Shown here: positions 28,446 to 35,925 of the stretch, piece after piece
How the letters are laid out: each line of letters opens with the position of its first letter
Position numbering within the stretch: position 1 is the stretch's first letter
From: Nannocystis punicea
Lineage (GTDB): Bacteria; Myxococcota_A; Polyangia; Nannocystales; Nannocystaceae
Direction: 5' to 3'
Assembly: GCF_026965555.1 (NCBI RefSeq)
Contig: NZ_CP114040.1
Coordinates: 8,282,001 to 8,346,000, forward strand
Length of the DNA stretch: 64,000 nucleotides
The notes under the pieces: generated by a model
Databases searched by the model: none
The model's input: only the letters and a program-made list of their open reading frames with translations
What the model was told of the DNA's origin: nothing
Position numbers and translations under genes: made by a program

Positions 28446-30554
28446 TCAGCGGTCGGCGCGGCCGAGCTGGGCCAACAGGAAGGCGGCCTCGAAGGCGCGG
28501 CTCTGCAGCCATTCGCGCCGGCTGCTGGGGCCGGCGTGGCCGGCGTGGGCCTCGGTGCGCAAAAGGGTCGGGCCGCCGCCGCTGGCGAGGCGGCGCTGGC
28601 GGGCGACGTAGCGGGCCTGCTCGTGGTAGGCGACGCGGGCGTCGGCCAGCGAGGATTCGACCAGCAGGGCCGGATAGGCGCGCGGGCCGAGGTTGGAATA
28701 GGGGCACCAGCCGCGGATCACGTCGTAGTCGGCGCGCACTGTCGGGTCGCCCCACTCCTCGTATTCGGTGGTGGTGAGCGGCGCGGTCGGGTCGGCCATG
28801 GTGCCGAGGGCGTCGAGGAACGGCACCCGCAGGACCGCGGCGCGGAACAGCTCGGGGCGCTGATTGAGCGCCGAGGCGACGAGCGCCCCGCCGGCGCTGA
28901 CGCCGGCGACTGCCAGCATCTCCCGGGTGGTGTAGCCGCGATCGATCAGGTGGGCCGCGACTGCCAGCAGGTCGCCGACGGCGTTCGTGCGCCCGCGCCG
29001 GCGGCCGGCCTCGTGCCACGGCTCGCCGAGCTCGCCGCCGCCGCGCACCCAGGCGACCACGAAGTCGACGCCGCGGTTCATCAGGGCGCAGCGCGCGGCG
29101 TCGAAGTCGGGGTCCGAGGCGAAGCCGTACGAGCCGTAGGCCTCGAGCAGGATCGGCCGCGGGCCGGCGTGCGGGCCGGCGCCGGCGAAGTACATGTAGA
29201 GGAGCTCGGTGCCGTCGTCGGCGCGCGTCGAGGCGAACGCGCCGGAGTTGCTGCCGCAGGCGACCGGCGCCGGTCGACTGTGGACCAGGGTCTCGGCCCC
29301 GTCGGCGAACGCGAGGTCGACCGTGTCGTCGGGCGCGTGCACTGCGGTGAGGTGGACGCGGTAGCGCGTGGCGGCCGGATCGGGGTTGTCGCCGGGGCTG
29401 ATGTCGACGATCTCACCTGTCCGCGGGGACAGGCCGCGACGGCGCTCCTCGGCGCCGGCGCGCACGCTCCGGCCGGTCGCCAGGTCGACGAACACCAGCC
29501 GCGGAAAGCCGCGCTCGCGCTGCAGGAGGGCCAGGTGGCCGGTGAAGGCGTCGAGGTGGGTGAGGGCGACGCCGGGCCGCTCGCCGACGATCTCGCGCCA
29601 GCGCGCGGGGGTCGGGTCGTCCTCGGCGGCCGCGACCACGCGGAAGTGCGGGGCGCCGCGGTTGCTGCGGATATAGAAATCGTCGCCGGCGTGATCGACG
29701 TCGTAGAGGTGGCCGGGCTCGCGGGCGGCGATCACCGTCCACTTCCCGGCCGGCGCGTCGGCGCGGGCGACTCGCACCTCGGTGGTGGTGGCCGAGGCGC
29801 TGCGCGCGAGCAACCATTCGCCGGAGCGGCTGCGCTCGACGTAGATGTCGAAGCGCGGATCGGCCTCCTCGTAGATCAGGCGATCGTCGCCCCCGAGAGT
29901 GCGGCTGCGCAGCGCGTACGAGCGGAAGGCGTCGTCGCGCACGGTGTACACGAGCTCGCGGCCGTCCGTGCTCCACGCCGCCGAGGTGACGCGATCGATC
30001 TGCTCCGGCCGCAGCGCCCCGGTCGCGAGCTCCTGGATGTGCAGCGTGTAGTCCTCGCCGCCGACGTCGTCGAGCGAATAGGCGAGCAGGCGATTGTCGG
30101 GGCTGAGCTCGAACACGCCGAGGTCGAGGAAATCGCGGCCGCGGGCGAGCCGCTGCAGGTCGAGGACGACCTGCGGGGGCTCGCCCGGGCGCGCGTCGAC
30201 GCGGCGGCGGAGGTACACCGGGTGCTCGTCGCGGCGGCCCTGGCGGCTCCAGTACAGCCATTCGCCGCGGCGCACCGGGGCGTCCTCGTCGTCGACGTAG
30301 GTGATGGCCTCGATCTCGCGCTCGAGCGCGCGCATCAGCTTGCGGTGCGGTCGCAGCCAGGCGTCGGCGTGGCGGTTCTCGGCCGCGAGGTGGGCCCGCA
30401 CCGCGGCGTCCTCGGGCCCTGCGCGCAGCCAGGCGTACTCGTCGCGCAGGGTCTCGCCGTGCAGCTCGCGGACGACGTGGTCGACCGTGCGAGCGGCCGG
30501 CGGGGCCGCGGGCGCGCCGGCGAGGCCGAGGACGAGCGCGACGGCGCGGAGCAT
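28446..30554 (-). CDS. ptrB: Oligopeptidase B (S9 family)
   Basis: The ATG at 30552-30554 gives 702 residues starting MLRAVALVLGLAGAPAAPPA, which may be a signal peptide. The first ~400 residues form the beta-propeller gate, with DEYAWLRAGPEDAAV at its start. The catalytic domain has LLEAYGSYGFASDPDF, VAWVRGGGELGEPWHEAGRR, the nucleophile in GVSAGGALVASALN, TTTEYEEWGDP and the His in EAHAGHAG. This matches oligopeptidase B, which cleaves peptides after Arg or Lys. A signal peptide would be unusual, as most are cytosolic. A 14-bp array copy lies inside the gene at 29413-29440. Confidence 0.92.
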   Translation of the reverse strand: MLRAVALVLGLAGAPAAPPAARTVDHVVRELHGETLRDEYAWLRAGPEDAAVRAHLAAENRHADAWLRPHRKLMRALEREIEAITYVDDEDAPVRRGEWLYWSRQGRRDEHPVYLRRRVDARPGEPPQVVLDLQRLARGRDFLDLGVFELSPDNRLLAYSLDDVGGEDYTLHIQELATGALRPEQIDRVTSAAWSTDGRELVYTVRDDAFRSYALRSRTLGGDDRLIYEEADPRFDIYVERSRSGEWLLARSASATTTEVRVARADAPAGKWTVIAAREPGHLYDVDHAGDDFYIRSNRGAPHFRVVAAAEDDPTPARWREIVGERPGVALTHLDAFTGHLALLQRERGFPRLVFVDLATGRSVRAGAEERRRGLSPRTGEIVDISPGDNPDPAATRYRVHLTAVHAPDDTVDLAFADGAETLVHSRPAPVACGSNSGAFASTRADDGTELLYMYFAGAGPHAGPRPILLEAYGSYGFASDPDFDAARCALMNRGVDFVVAWVRGGGELGEPWHEAGRRRGRTNAVGDLLAVAAHLIDRGYTTREMLAVAGVSAGGALVASALNQRPELFRAAVLRVPFLDALGTMADPTAPLTTTEYEEWGDPTVRADYDVIRGWCPYSNLGPRAYPALLVESSLADARVAYHEQARYVARQRRLASGGGPTLLRTEAHAGHAGPSSRREWLQSRAFEAAFLLAQLGRADR
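29413..29440. repeat. 14-bp array, CCTGTCC/GGACAGG variant, inside ptrB
   Basis: CTGTCC (29417) and AGGCC (29431) cores are 14 bp apart. CCTGTCC (29416-29422) and GGACAGG (29427-29433) form a perfect seven-base stem within coding sequence. Confidence 0.6.
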
Positions 30555-30760
30555 GACGAGACGATGCCCGCGGGTCGGGGCCGCTGTCCAGCGGCTTGAG
30601 GCGACGGAGGAGGTGCGACCGGGGCGGAGCCCGAGGTCGCGCGGACGGCTCGCTGCACGTCGGGACGCGCCGGGACCGCCAGGCGAGGCGCCGCCCGGAT
30701 GTGTGCGGCGAGCGGCCGATGCGAGGACTCGAACGGACCTCGCACATCGCAACCGGTCAC

Positions 30761-30788
30761 GCACGTGTCCCTTGGGACATGCGCCAGG
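30761..30788. repeat. 14-bp RCATGY array (2 units)
   Basis: GTGTCCC (30765) and ATGCGCC (30779) are 14 bp apart; GTGTCCC-TT-GGGACAT nearly forms a seven-base stem. Confidence 0.65.
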
Positions 30789-30852
30789 CGCAGGCCCTCG
30801 ACATGTCTCTTGTACCAGCTCCGACGCGACCTCGGTCCGGGGCACTCGCCAC

Positions 30853-30880
30853 GCGCCTGTCCCTTGCGACAGGCTCGTCG
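30853..30880. repeat. 14-bp array, CCTGTC/GACAGG variant (2 units)
   Basis: CTGTCCC (30857) and AGGCTC (30871) are 14 bp apart; CCTGTC and GACAGG pair as a six-base stem. Confidence 0.6.
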
Positions 30881-30958
30881 TCACCGCCCCGAGCATCGGG
30901 TCGGCCCCGGCGGACGTGAGGAAGAGGCCGGTCGGCACTGCGCGGCCGTGCAGGGGGA

Positions 30959-31675
30959 ATGTCGCCCGCGTCGGTATGGTTCGAGGGCTCCGTGCACGCC
31001 CTCGCGCTCGCTCCCTTCGTCGTCCTGCTCGCCTGCGCGGTCACCTACCCGGCCGGCTGGCCCGAGGCGGCGAAGCCGTCGCAGGTGGTCACGCCCACGC
31101 GAGGCGTCATGTACGGGGCCGCGCCGCTGAGCTGGGACCTGCCCGACGGGACCCACATCCGCGTCGACGTCGAGGCCGCCTCGGTGATCTCGGGGCTCGG
31201 CGCCTACGTGGCCGAGTTCCGGTTCGCTGCCGCCTACGTCGACGATCCGGAGCCCGGCATCGCCTGCGCCACCGAGCCCGCGGGGCCGGGCGTGCCGCGG
31301 ACGCGCTTCGGCTGCTGGTCGCGCGCCGATCCCACCGCGCTCCACCTGTGGCTGGCGCCGGGCGGCGACTGTCCCGCGAGACACGTGGGGGCGGCCCGCA
31401 CTCTGGTGCGCCCCGAGTGCTGGCAGGGCGAGCTCCTGGCCCACGGCCGGCGCCTGCAGCTGCGCCACGGCTTCCTGCGCTCGACCAAGGCTCCGGTCGG
31501 CTACATCACCTGGGTCGACGAGCACGAGCAGGCGCTGCTGGCCGCCGACATCGTCCGCGAGCTGCGGATCGACCTGTTCGACGGGACAGCCGAAGTGACG
31601 CCCGAGCTGCGGCGCTCGCTGGTGCTGCTGACGGTCGCCCTCACTTGGTGGGAGCACGCGTCGTCGCCGGATTGA
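30959..31675 (+). CDS. Hypothetical lipoprotein
   Basis: The frame gives 238 residues starting MSPASVWFEGSVHALALAPF and reaching VVLLACAVTYPAGW, a plausible lipoprotein signal with LLAC lipobox. The mature part is mixed strand and helix with several cysteines: THIRVDVEAASVISGLGAYV, GIACATEPAG and VRPECWQGELLAHGRRLQLR. A C-terminal segment (APVGYITWVDEHEQALLAAD) looks folded and soluble. No family was recognised. It converges with the PqqD-ligase gene, and a large 14-bp array fills the gap. A weak array copy also lies inside the gene (31365-31392). Confidence 0.7.
   Translation: MSPASVWFEGSVHALALAPFVVLLACAVTYPAGWPEAAKPSQVVTPTRGVMYGAAPLSWDLPDGTHIRVDVEAASVISGLGAYVAEFRFAAAYVDDPEPGIACATEPAGPGVPRTRFGCWSRADPTALHLWLAPGGDCPARHVGAARTLVRPECWQGELLAHGRRLQLRHGFLRSTKAPVGYITWVDEHEQALLAADIVRELRIDLFDGTAEVTPELRRSLVLLTVALTWWEHASSPD
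31365..31392. repeat. Weak 14-bp array copy inside a gene
   Basis: CTGTCCC (31369) and ACGTGGG (31383, after GAC) are 14 bp apart; diverged from the consensus. Confidence 0.45.
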
Positions 31676-31698
31676 GCCGGCCGCGCGCCCGCCCGGCG

Positions 31699-31765
31699 GA
31701 GGATGTCGTTCAAGACATGTCCTGAGCGACAGTCATGACACATGCCCTTCAGGACATGTCATCGC
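31699..31765. repeat. 14-bp RCATGY array between convergent genes (5 cores)
   Basis: Cores at 31703, 31717 and 31731, then 31742 and 31756, follow the 14-bp step with one 11-bp step. GACATGTCCTG (31714-31724) and CAGGACATGTC (31750-31760) are a perfect 11-bp inverted repeat reaching the end of the ligase gene. It may work as a transcript-end structure for both genes; that is inference. Confidence 0.8.
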
Positions 31766-33315
31766 GACCGCAGGTCGGCGCGGGCCAGGCGGAACTTGCC
31801 GGAGCTCGCCGGCAACAATTCCCGGCAGCGCGTCAGCTGCACCCGCGCGCCCGGGCCGAGCGCGGCGCGGAGGGCGGCGGCGACGGCGGGCATCGACGCC
31901 TCGACGAAGTCCTCGGCGGGCAGGTACTCCAGGCGGTACAGCGCCTCGGCGCGCTGGACCAGGCAATAGCTGACGAGGCCGCGCGCGGCCGGGGCGACGA
32001 CGCGGTCGACCGCGGCTGCGGCGAGGCGGCGGCCGTCGGGGGCGCGGACGCTGTCGACGGCGCGGCCCTCGAGGCTGGCGAAGGTGTCGGTCTCGCTCCA
32101 CGCGCAGGTGCACGGCGCGTCGGCGGGGCGGACCAGGTCGCCGGTGGCGTAGCGCAGGAGCGGCATCAATTGCTTGTCGAGGGTGGTGACGAGCAATTCG
32201 CGGGCGTCGTCGCCGGCCTCGTCGTCGCGCAGCTCGGTGACGAACGATTCCGGGTTGACGTGATAGCGGCCGGCTTCGCACTGGACCGCGAGGGCGCCGT
32301 ACTCGGTCGCGCCGTAGGCGTCGAACACCGGGCACTCGAACACTCGCTCGAGGATCCGCCGGTGCAGCGCGCTGCACAGCTCGTACGCCGTCACCACGAA
32401 GCGCAGGCGCGGCAGCGGCAGGCGCCGGCGCAGCGCCTGGTCGGCGAACATCGCCAGGTACGACGGATCGGCGAGGACGTACGCCGGCTCGTGCTCGCGC
32501 AGCTCGGCCGCCATCTGCTCGAGGCGGGCCGGCGGCAGCGCGGCGATGTCGAACCCGCCGTCGAGCGACAGGCGCGGCCCGCGGGTCCGCTCGGCCCGGG
32601 AGGCGCCGCGCAGATGACATTCGCTGCCGTCGCAGAACGGGGTGGTGAGCCGGCAAAAGCGCTCGCCGCGGGCGGCCTCGATCGTGCGGTTGAGGGCCCA
32701 GGTGTACGGCTGCGAGGCGTCCCAGTCGACCATGGAACGCACGACCTGCTGCCGCTCGCCGGTGGTGCCGGAGGTCGAGAGCCAGCGGATCTCGCCTGCA
32801 GGCATGGCCTCGGGCAGGAACTCGGCGAAGTGGGCGCGCACCGAGGCCTTGTCGAGCACGGGCAGGCGCGCCAGCCCTGACGACGAGTCGTCGAGCGTGC
32901 GCGCGTAGTACGGCAGCTCGCGCAGGCGCGGCAGCAGGGCCCGCAGCTTCTCGGCCCGCAAATCCTCGTAGTGGCGGCGCCGCGCCAGCCGCTGGCGCTC
33001 GCTCAATTGCTCGGCGTCCACGCCCGGCTCGGCGAGCAGCCCGAGCGCGGCGACGGCGGCCAGCAGCTCGAGGAGCCATGATTCGTCGATGTCGAGGTCG
33101 AGGCGTTCGCCGGCGATCGCCGCGGTGCGGCGAATGTCGCCGTGCTCGGCGAATGTCTGCAGCAGCACCGCCTGCGCCCGCGACAGCGCGAACTCGCGGC
33201 CGGTCGACGGATCGACGAGGAGCGCCCCGTCTTCGGAGGGCGCATCGCGCCACCGGAGCTCCGACCGCAGCCGCGGCGGGTCCGGCGGGCGTGGGGCTTC
33301 CGGCTCAGACGTCAC
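31759..33315 (-). CDS. PqqD-like domain fused to a PaaK-type adenylate-forming ligase
   Basis: A GTG at 33313-33315 gives 518 residues and overlaps the 58-aa peptide gene by 11 bp. Residues about 20-95 resemble a PqqD/RiPP recognition element: VDPSTGREFALSRAQAVLLQ, then helices ending ALGLLAEPG. From about 110 on, the protein looks like phenylacetate-CoA ligase or F390-synthetase-type enzymes, which activate carboxylates as AMP esters. Motifs are RELPYYARTLDD, the P-loop-like WLSTSGTTGERQQVV, VFDAYGATEYG and LLRYATGDLV, with a late SSGKFRLARADL lysine. Fusion to a peptide-binding domain suggests a peptide-linked substrate. The exact start before the GTG could be longer. Confidence 0.8.
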   Translation of the reverse strand: MTSEPEAPRPPDPPRLRSELRWRDAPSEDGALLVDPSTGREFALSRAQAVLLQTFAEHGDIRRTAAIAGERLDLDIDESWLLELLAAVAALGLLAEPGVDAEQLSERQRLARRRHYEDLRAEKLRALLPRLRELPYYARTLDDSSSGLARLPVLDKASVRAHFAEFLPEAMPAGEIRWLSTSGTTGERQQVVRSMVDWDASQPYTWALNRTIEAARGERFCRLTTPFCDGSECHLRGASRAERTRGPRLSLDGGFDIAALPPARLEQMAAELREHEPAYVLADPSYLAMFADQALRRRLPLPRLRFVVTAYELCSALHRRILERVFECPVFDAYGATEYGALAVQCEAGRYHVNPESFVTELRDDEAGDDARELLVTTLDKQLMPLLRYATGDLVRPADAPCTCAWSETDTFASLEGRAVDSVRAPDGRRLAAAAVDRVVAPAARGLVSYCLVQRAEALYRLEYLPAEDFVEASMPAVAAALRAALGPGARVQLTRCRELLPASSGKFRLARADLRSR

Positions 33316-33481
33316 TGCCGCCGTCGTCGCCGCCCTGGCCGCCGGCACGGATGTGGCTAGCGATCCGGCCGATGTCGCGGCGGAGCGCCCCTTCGGCCTT
33401 CTCGCGGGGCTTGCGGTCCTTCTCGCCAGGCTGGGCCTCGGGGCTCTGGGTCTCCTGGGTGCGCTGATTCTTGATCGCCAT
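33305..33481 (-). CDS. 58-aa small peptide, candidate RiPP-like precursor
   Basis: The reverse strand carries an ATG at 33479-33481, preceded by AGGAG seven bases upstream. The peptide starts MAIKNQRTQETQSPEAQPGE and ends IRAGGQGGDDGGSDV. It is highly charged, with no Cys or aromatic residues and no membrane segment. A predicted helix (KAEGALRRDIGRIASHIRAG) precedes a Gly/Asp-rich tail. Its TGA lies inside the start region of the PqqD-domain ligase (GTGACGTCTGA overlap). Small size, gene overlap and the neighbour's peptide-binding domain suggest a modified-peptide precursor. It could instead be a carrier or regulator. Confidence 0.7.
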   Translation of the reverse strand: MAIKNQRTQETQSPEAQPGEKDRKPREKAEGALRRDIGRIASHIRAGGQGGDDGGSDV

Positions 33482-33587
33482 GCTGGTCTCCTACTCCCGT
33501 CAATCGAAGGCGGGCGGCCAGCGTAGCCCCGGCGCGCGCGGGCCGTCAAACGCGTGCCCGCGGGCCGAAGCGCGGGGTCCGCTCATT

Positions 33588-33598
33588 GTGCACTGCAC
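33588..33598. promoter_or_regulatory. GTGCACTGCAC palindrome upstream of the 58-aa peptide
   Basis: GTGCA-C-TGCAC is a perfect 11-bp palindrome in the 140-bp gap between the methyltransferase stop and the peptide start. It may be an operator or part of a promoter for the peptide-ligase pair; no -10 or -35 element is certain. Confidence 0.3.
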
Positions 33599-33621
33599 GC
33601 AGCCCGGGATCGCGCGAATCG

Positions 33622-34629
33622 TTATCGAGCGACCCGCGGCGCGGCCTCGAGGAGCGACACCCACGAGGTCGTCGGCGTGACGCGACGCAGGCGCAGACCC
33701 GCCGCGCCGAACAGCTCGGCGTATTCGCGCCGGGTCCGTTCGCGCCCGCCGTACATCACGAGCATGTGCAGATCGGCGAGACGATCCGCGGAGGCTCGCC
33801 CGCCGGCCGGCAGCACGCGCTCGACCACGACCACCCGCGGGCCGCGACAGTTGCGCAAGATCCGGGAAGCGTCGACGTCTTCGTGGCAGTGCACCACCTC
33901 GGCCAGCAGGTAGACATCGTGCCCGGCCGGCAGCTCCTCGCGCGCGTCGGCGGCGACCACCTCGCAGCGGTCGCCCCAGCCCAGCGCCTGCAGCCGCGCC
34001 CGCGTGCGCTCGGCGACGTGCGGGGCCTCGACCAAGACCCCGCAGACGCCTGGTCTTCGGGACAGGATCGCAATCAACAGCTCGCCGCCGCCGCCGCCGA
34101 CGTCGACGATCGAGCGCGCCTCGCCGAGGTCGAGCGCGTCGACGACGGCCGGGTCGCGCCGCCCGGCTCGCCGGGCCCGCAGCGCCTCGGCGGCAGTCAT
34201 CGCCGCCTCGTCGCGGGCGAGGTGCTGGTGCAGCGAATGCCCGAACGCGTGATCGAAGGCGGGCTGCCCGGTCGCCACGGTGTGCATCACTGCGCCCCAC
34301 GCGAGGTGCTGCTCGTGGCCGGCGAACAGGATCGCGGCCCGGCGCGAGCGCGGGTGGTCGCTGAGCAGCGGCTCGGCCGCGCGGGTGAGGCGCCAGCGGC
34401 CGTCGCGGGTGCGGGCGAACACGCCGACGCTGGCGAGCGCCTGCAGCACGCGCGCGAGGGTGCCGGCGTGAGAGCCTGTCTTTCTGGACATGTCCTCGAG
34501 GCCCTGCGGACCGGCGGCCAGCAGATCGGCGAGGCCCAGGCGCGCGGCGGCGTAGAGCAGCTGCGGCACGACGTAGGCGCCGACGGTGAGGTACAGCTCG
34601 TCGTCCGCCGCGGCGCGGCGCCGGGTCAT
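33622..34629 (-). CDS. SAM-dependent O-methyltransferase
   Basis: This 335-residue protein starts MTRRRAAADDELYLTVGAYV. An N-terminal helical/winged domain (VVPQLLYAAARLGLADLLAA, then a winged-helix stretch) mediates dimerisation in this family. The Rossmann domain has the SAM motif SIVDVGGGGGELLIAILSRR, then VVVVERVLPAGG and a late STRAND-like WVSLLEAAPRV. It resembles plant-type or CrtF/TcmN O-methyltransferases of secondary metabolism. The ATG overlaps the stop of the upstream aminotransferase (ATGA), so the two are coupled. A degenerate 14-bp array lies inside (34472-34499), encoding LEDMSRKTGSHAG. Confidence 0.9.
   Translation of the reverse strand: MTRRRAAADDELYLTVGAYVVPQLLYAAARLGLADLLAAGPQGLEDMSRKTGSHAGTLARVLQALASVGVFARTRDGRWRLTRAAEPLLSDHPRSRRAAILFAGHEQHLAWGAVMHTVATGQPAFDHAFGHSLHQHLARDEAAMTAAEALRARRAGRRDPAVVDALDLGEARSIVDVGGGGGELLIAILSRRPGVCGVLVEAPHVAERTRARLQALGWGDRCEVVAADAREELPAGHDVYLLAEVVHCHEDVDASRILRNCRGPRVVVVERVLPAGGRASADRLADLHMLVMYGGRERTRREYAELFGAAGLRLRRVTPTTSWVSLLEAAPRVAR
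34472..34499. repeat. 14-bp array (2 units) inside the methyltransferase gene
   Basis: CTGTCTTT (34476) and ATGTCCTC (34490) are 14 bp apart, in coding sequence. Confidence 0.55.
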
Positions 34630-35834
34630 CCGGCTCCCCGGCGCAGCAGGGCCCGCAGGCCGTCGCGCAGGCGCAGGACGTCGTCCTCGGTGTTGTAGAA
34701 CGCCAGCGAGGCGCGCAGGGTGGCCGGCAGGCCGAGCGCGGCGTGCAGCGGGTGAGCGCAGTGGTGGCCGGCGCGGACCATGACGCCATAGCTGTCGCTG
34801 AGCACGCGCGCGACGACCTCGCTGCCGAGCGCGCCGTCCTCGGCGGTGACGGTCAGCATCGGCGCGCGCGCGGGCGACGGCGAGTGATTGCGCAGCCCGG
34901 GCAAGCTCGCCACCTCGGCGTCGAGGAGCTCGCGCAGGCCGTCCTCGTGGTGCTCGATGGCGTCGAGGCCGAGGTCCTCGAGGTACTCGACGGCGGCGCC
35001 GAGGCCGATCGCCGCGGCGATGTCCGGGGTGCCGGCCTCGAGCCGCCACGGCAGCTCGCGCAGCTCGTAGTCGAGGTCGAGGCCGACGTGCTTGACGCAA
35101 CCACCGCCGAGCTGGACCGGTTCGAGCCGCTCGAGCGCCGCCTGGGTGCCGTAGAGCACGCCGACGCCGGGCGGCGCGAACAGCTTGTGGCCCGACAGCG
35201 CGAGGTAGTCGCACTGCAGGCCCTGCACGTCGATCCCCCGGTGAGCGGCGAGCTGGGCCGCGTCGACCAGCAGCGGCACGCCCTTGCGGTGCGCCAGCTC
35301 GGCCCAGGCCCGGACCGAGACGTAGACGCCGGTGACGTTGGAGCAGGCGGTGATGGCGACGAGCCGGGTGCGCGCGTCGATCGCAGCCTCGGCCGCCGCC
35401 AGATCGGGCAACCCCGAGGCCGCGAGCGGGACGACCCGCACGCCGCAGCGGGCGCGCCACGGCAGCAGGTTCGAGTGGTGCTCGAGGACGCTGACGACCA
35501 CGTTGTCGCCGGCCTGCAGGCCGAGGCCGCCGGCGACGAGGCCGATCGCCTCGGTGGTGCCGCGCACGAACACGACCTCGGACGCGCGCGCGCCGAGGAA
35601 GCGGGCGACGCTGCGGCGGCTGCCCTCGTAGGCCTCGGTCGCGCGATCGGCCAGCGCGTGCTGACCGCGGTGGACGTTGCCGCTGTAGTCGGCCAGATAG
35701 CCGCGCACCGCCTCGATCACCGGCAGCGGCTTGAGCGTGGTGGCGGCGTTGTCGAGGTAGGCGATCGGCGCGCGACCCGGGCCCTGCTGCAGCAGCGGGA
35801 AGTCGTCGCGCAGACGGGCCACGTCGAACAGCAC
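34626..35834 (-). CDS. Class V aminotransferase, SufS-like cysteine desulfurase
   Basis: From a GTG at 35834 this 402-residue protein follows the SufS/CsdA plan: YLDNAATTLKPLPVIEAVRG near the start, VVFVRGTTEAIGLVA, ISVLEHHSN-like VSVLEHHSNLLPW, and VPLLVDAAQLAAH. The PLP lysine is in DYLALSGHKLFAPPGVGVLY and the C-terminal Cys loop reads MVRAGHHCAHPLH. Such enzymes release sulfur from cysteine as a persulfide. No SufE, SufU or other Suf gene lies nearby, so a specialised sulfur or lyase role with the adjacent methyltransferase is plausible. Its stop overlaps that gene's start. Confidence 0.9.
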   Translation of the reverse strand: MLFDVARLRDDFPLLQQGPGRAPIAYLDNAATTLKPLPVIEAVRGYLADYSGNVHRGQHALADRATEAYEGSRRSVARFLGARASEVVFVRGTTEAIGLVAGGLGLQAGDNVVVSVLEHHSNLLPWRARCGVRVVPLAASGLPDLAAAEAAIDARTRLVAITACSNVTGVYVSVRAWAELAHRKGVPLLVDAAQLAAHRGIDVQGLQCDYLALSGHKLFAPPGVGVLYGTQAALERLEPVQLGGGCVKHVGLDLDYELRELPWRLEAGTPDIAAAIGLGAAVEYLEDLGLDAIEHHEDGLRELLDAEVASLPGLRNHSPSPARAPMLTVTAEDGALGSEVVARVLSDSYGVMVRAGHHCAHPLHAALGLPATLRASLAFYNTEDDVLRLRDGLRALLRRGAG

Positions 35835-35925
35835 GCTCCTGGCACTCTACGAGGCCGGCGCGGGCCGGACAAGCGCGCCGGCCCGCGAGCGCGAGCGACC
35901 GGCGCGAAAGTGGCGGCACGCGTCG

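Larger units (their letters stand above)
30555..30958. other. Intergenic region with two repeat arrays
   Basis: This 404-bp divergent spacer holds two short 14-bp arrays (30761-30788 and 30853-30880) and an extra ACATGTCTC near 30801. No gene is supported. Confidence 0.5.

Noticed and set aside
34626..35834. Housekeeping Suf iron-sulfur operon
   Set aside because: Only the SufS-like gene is present; no SufB, C, D, E or U gene lies nearby, and it is coupled to a methyltransferase.
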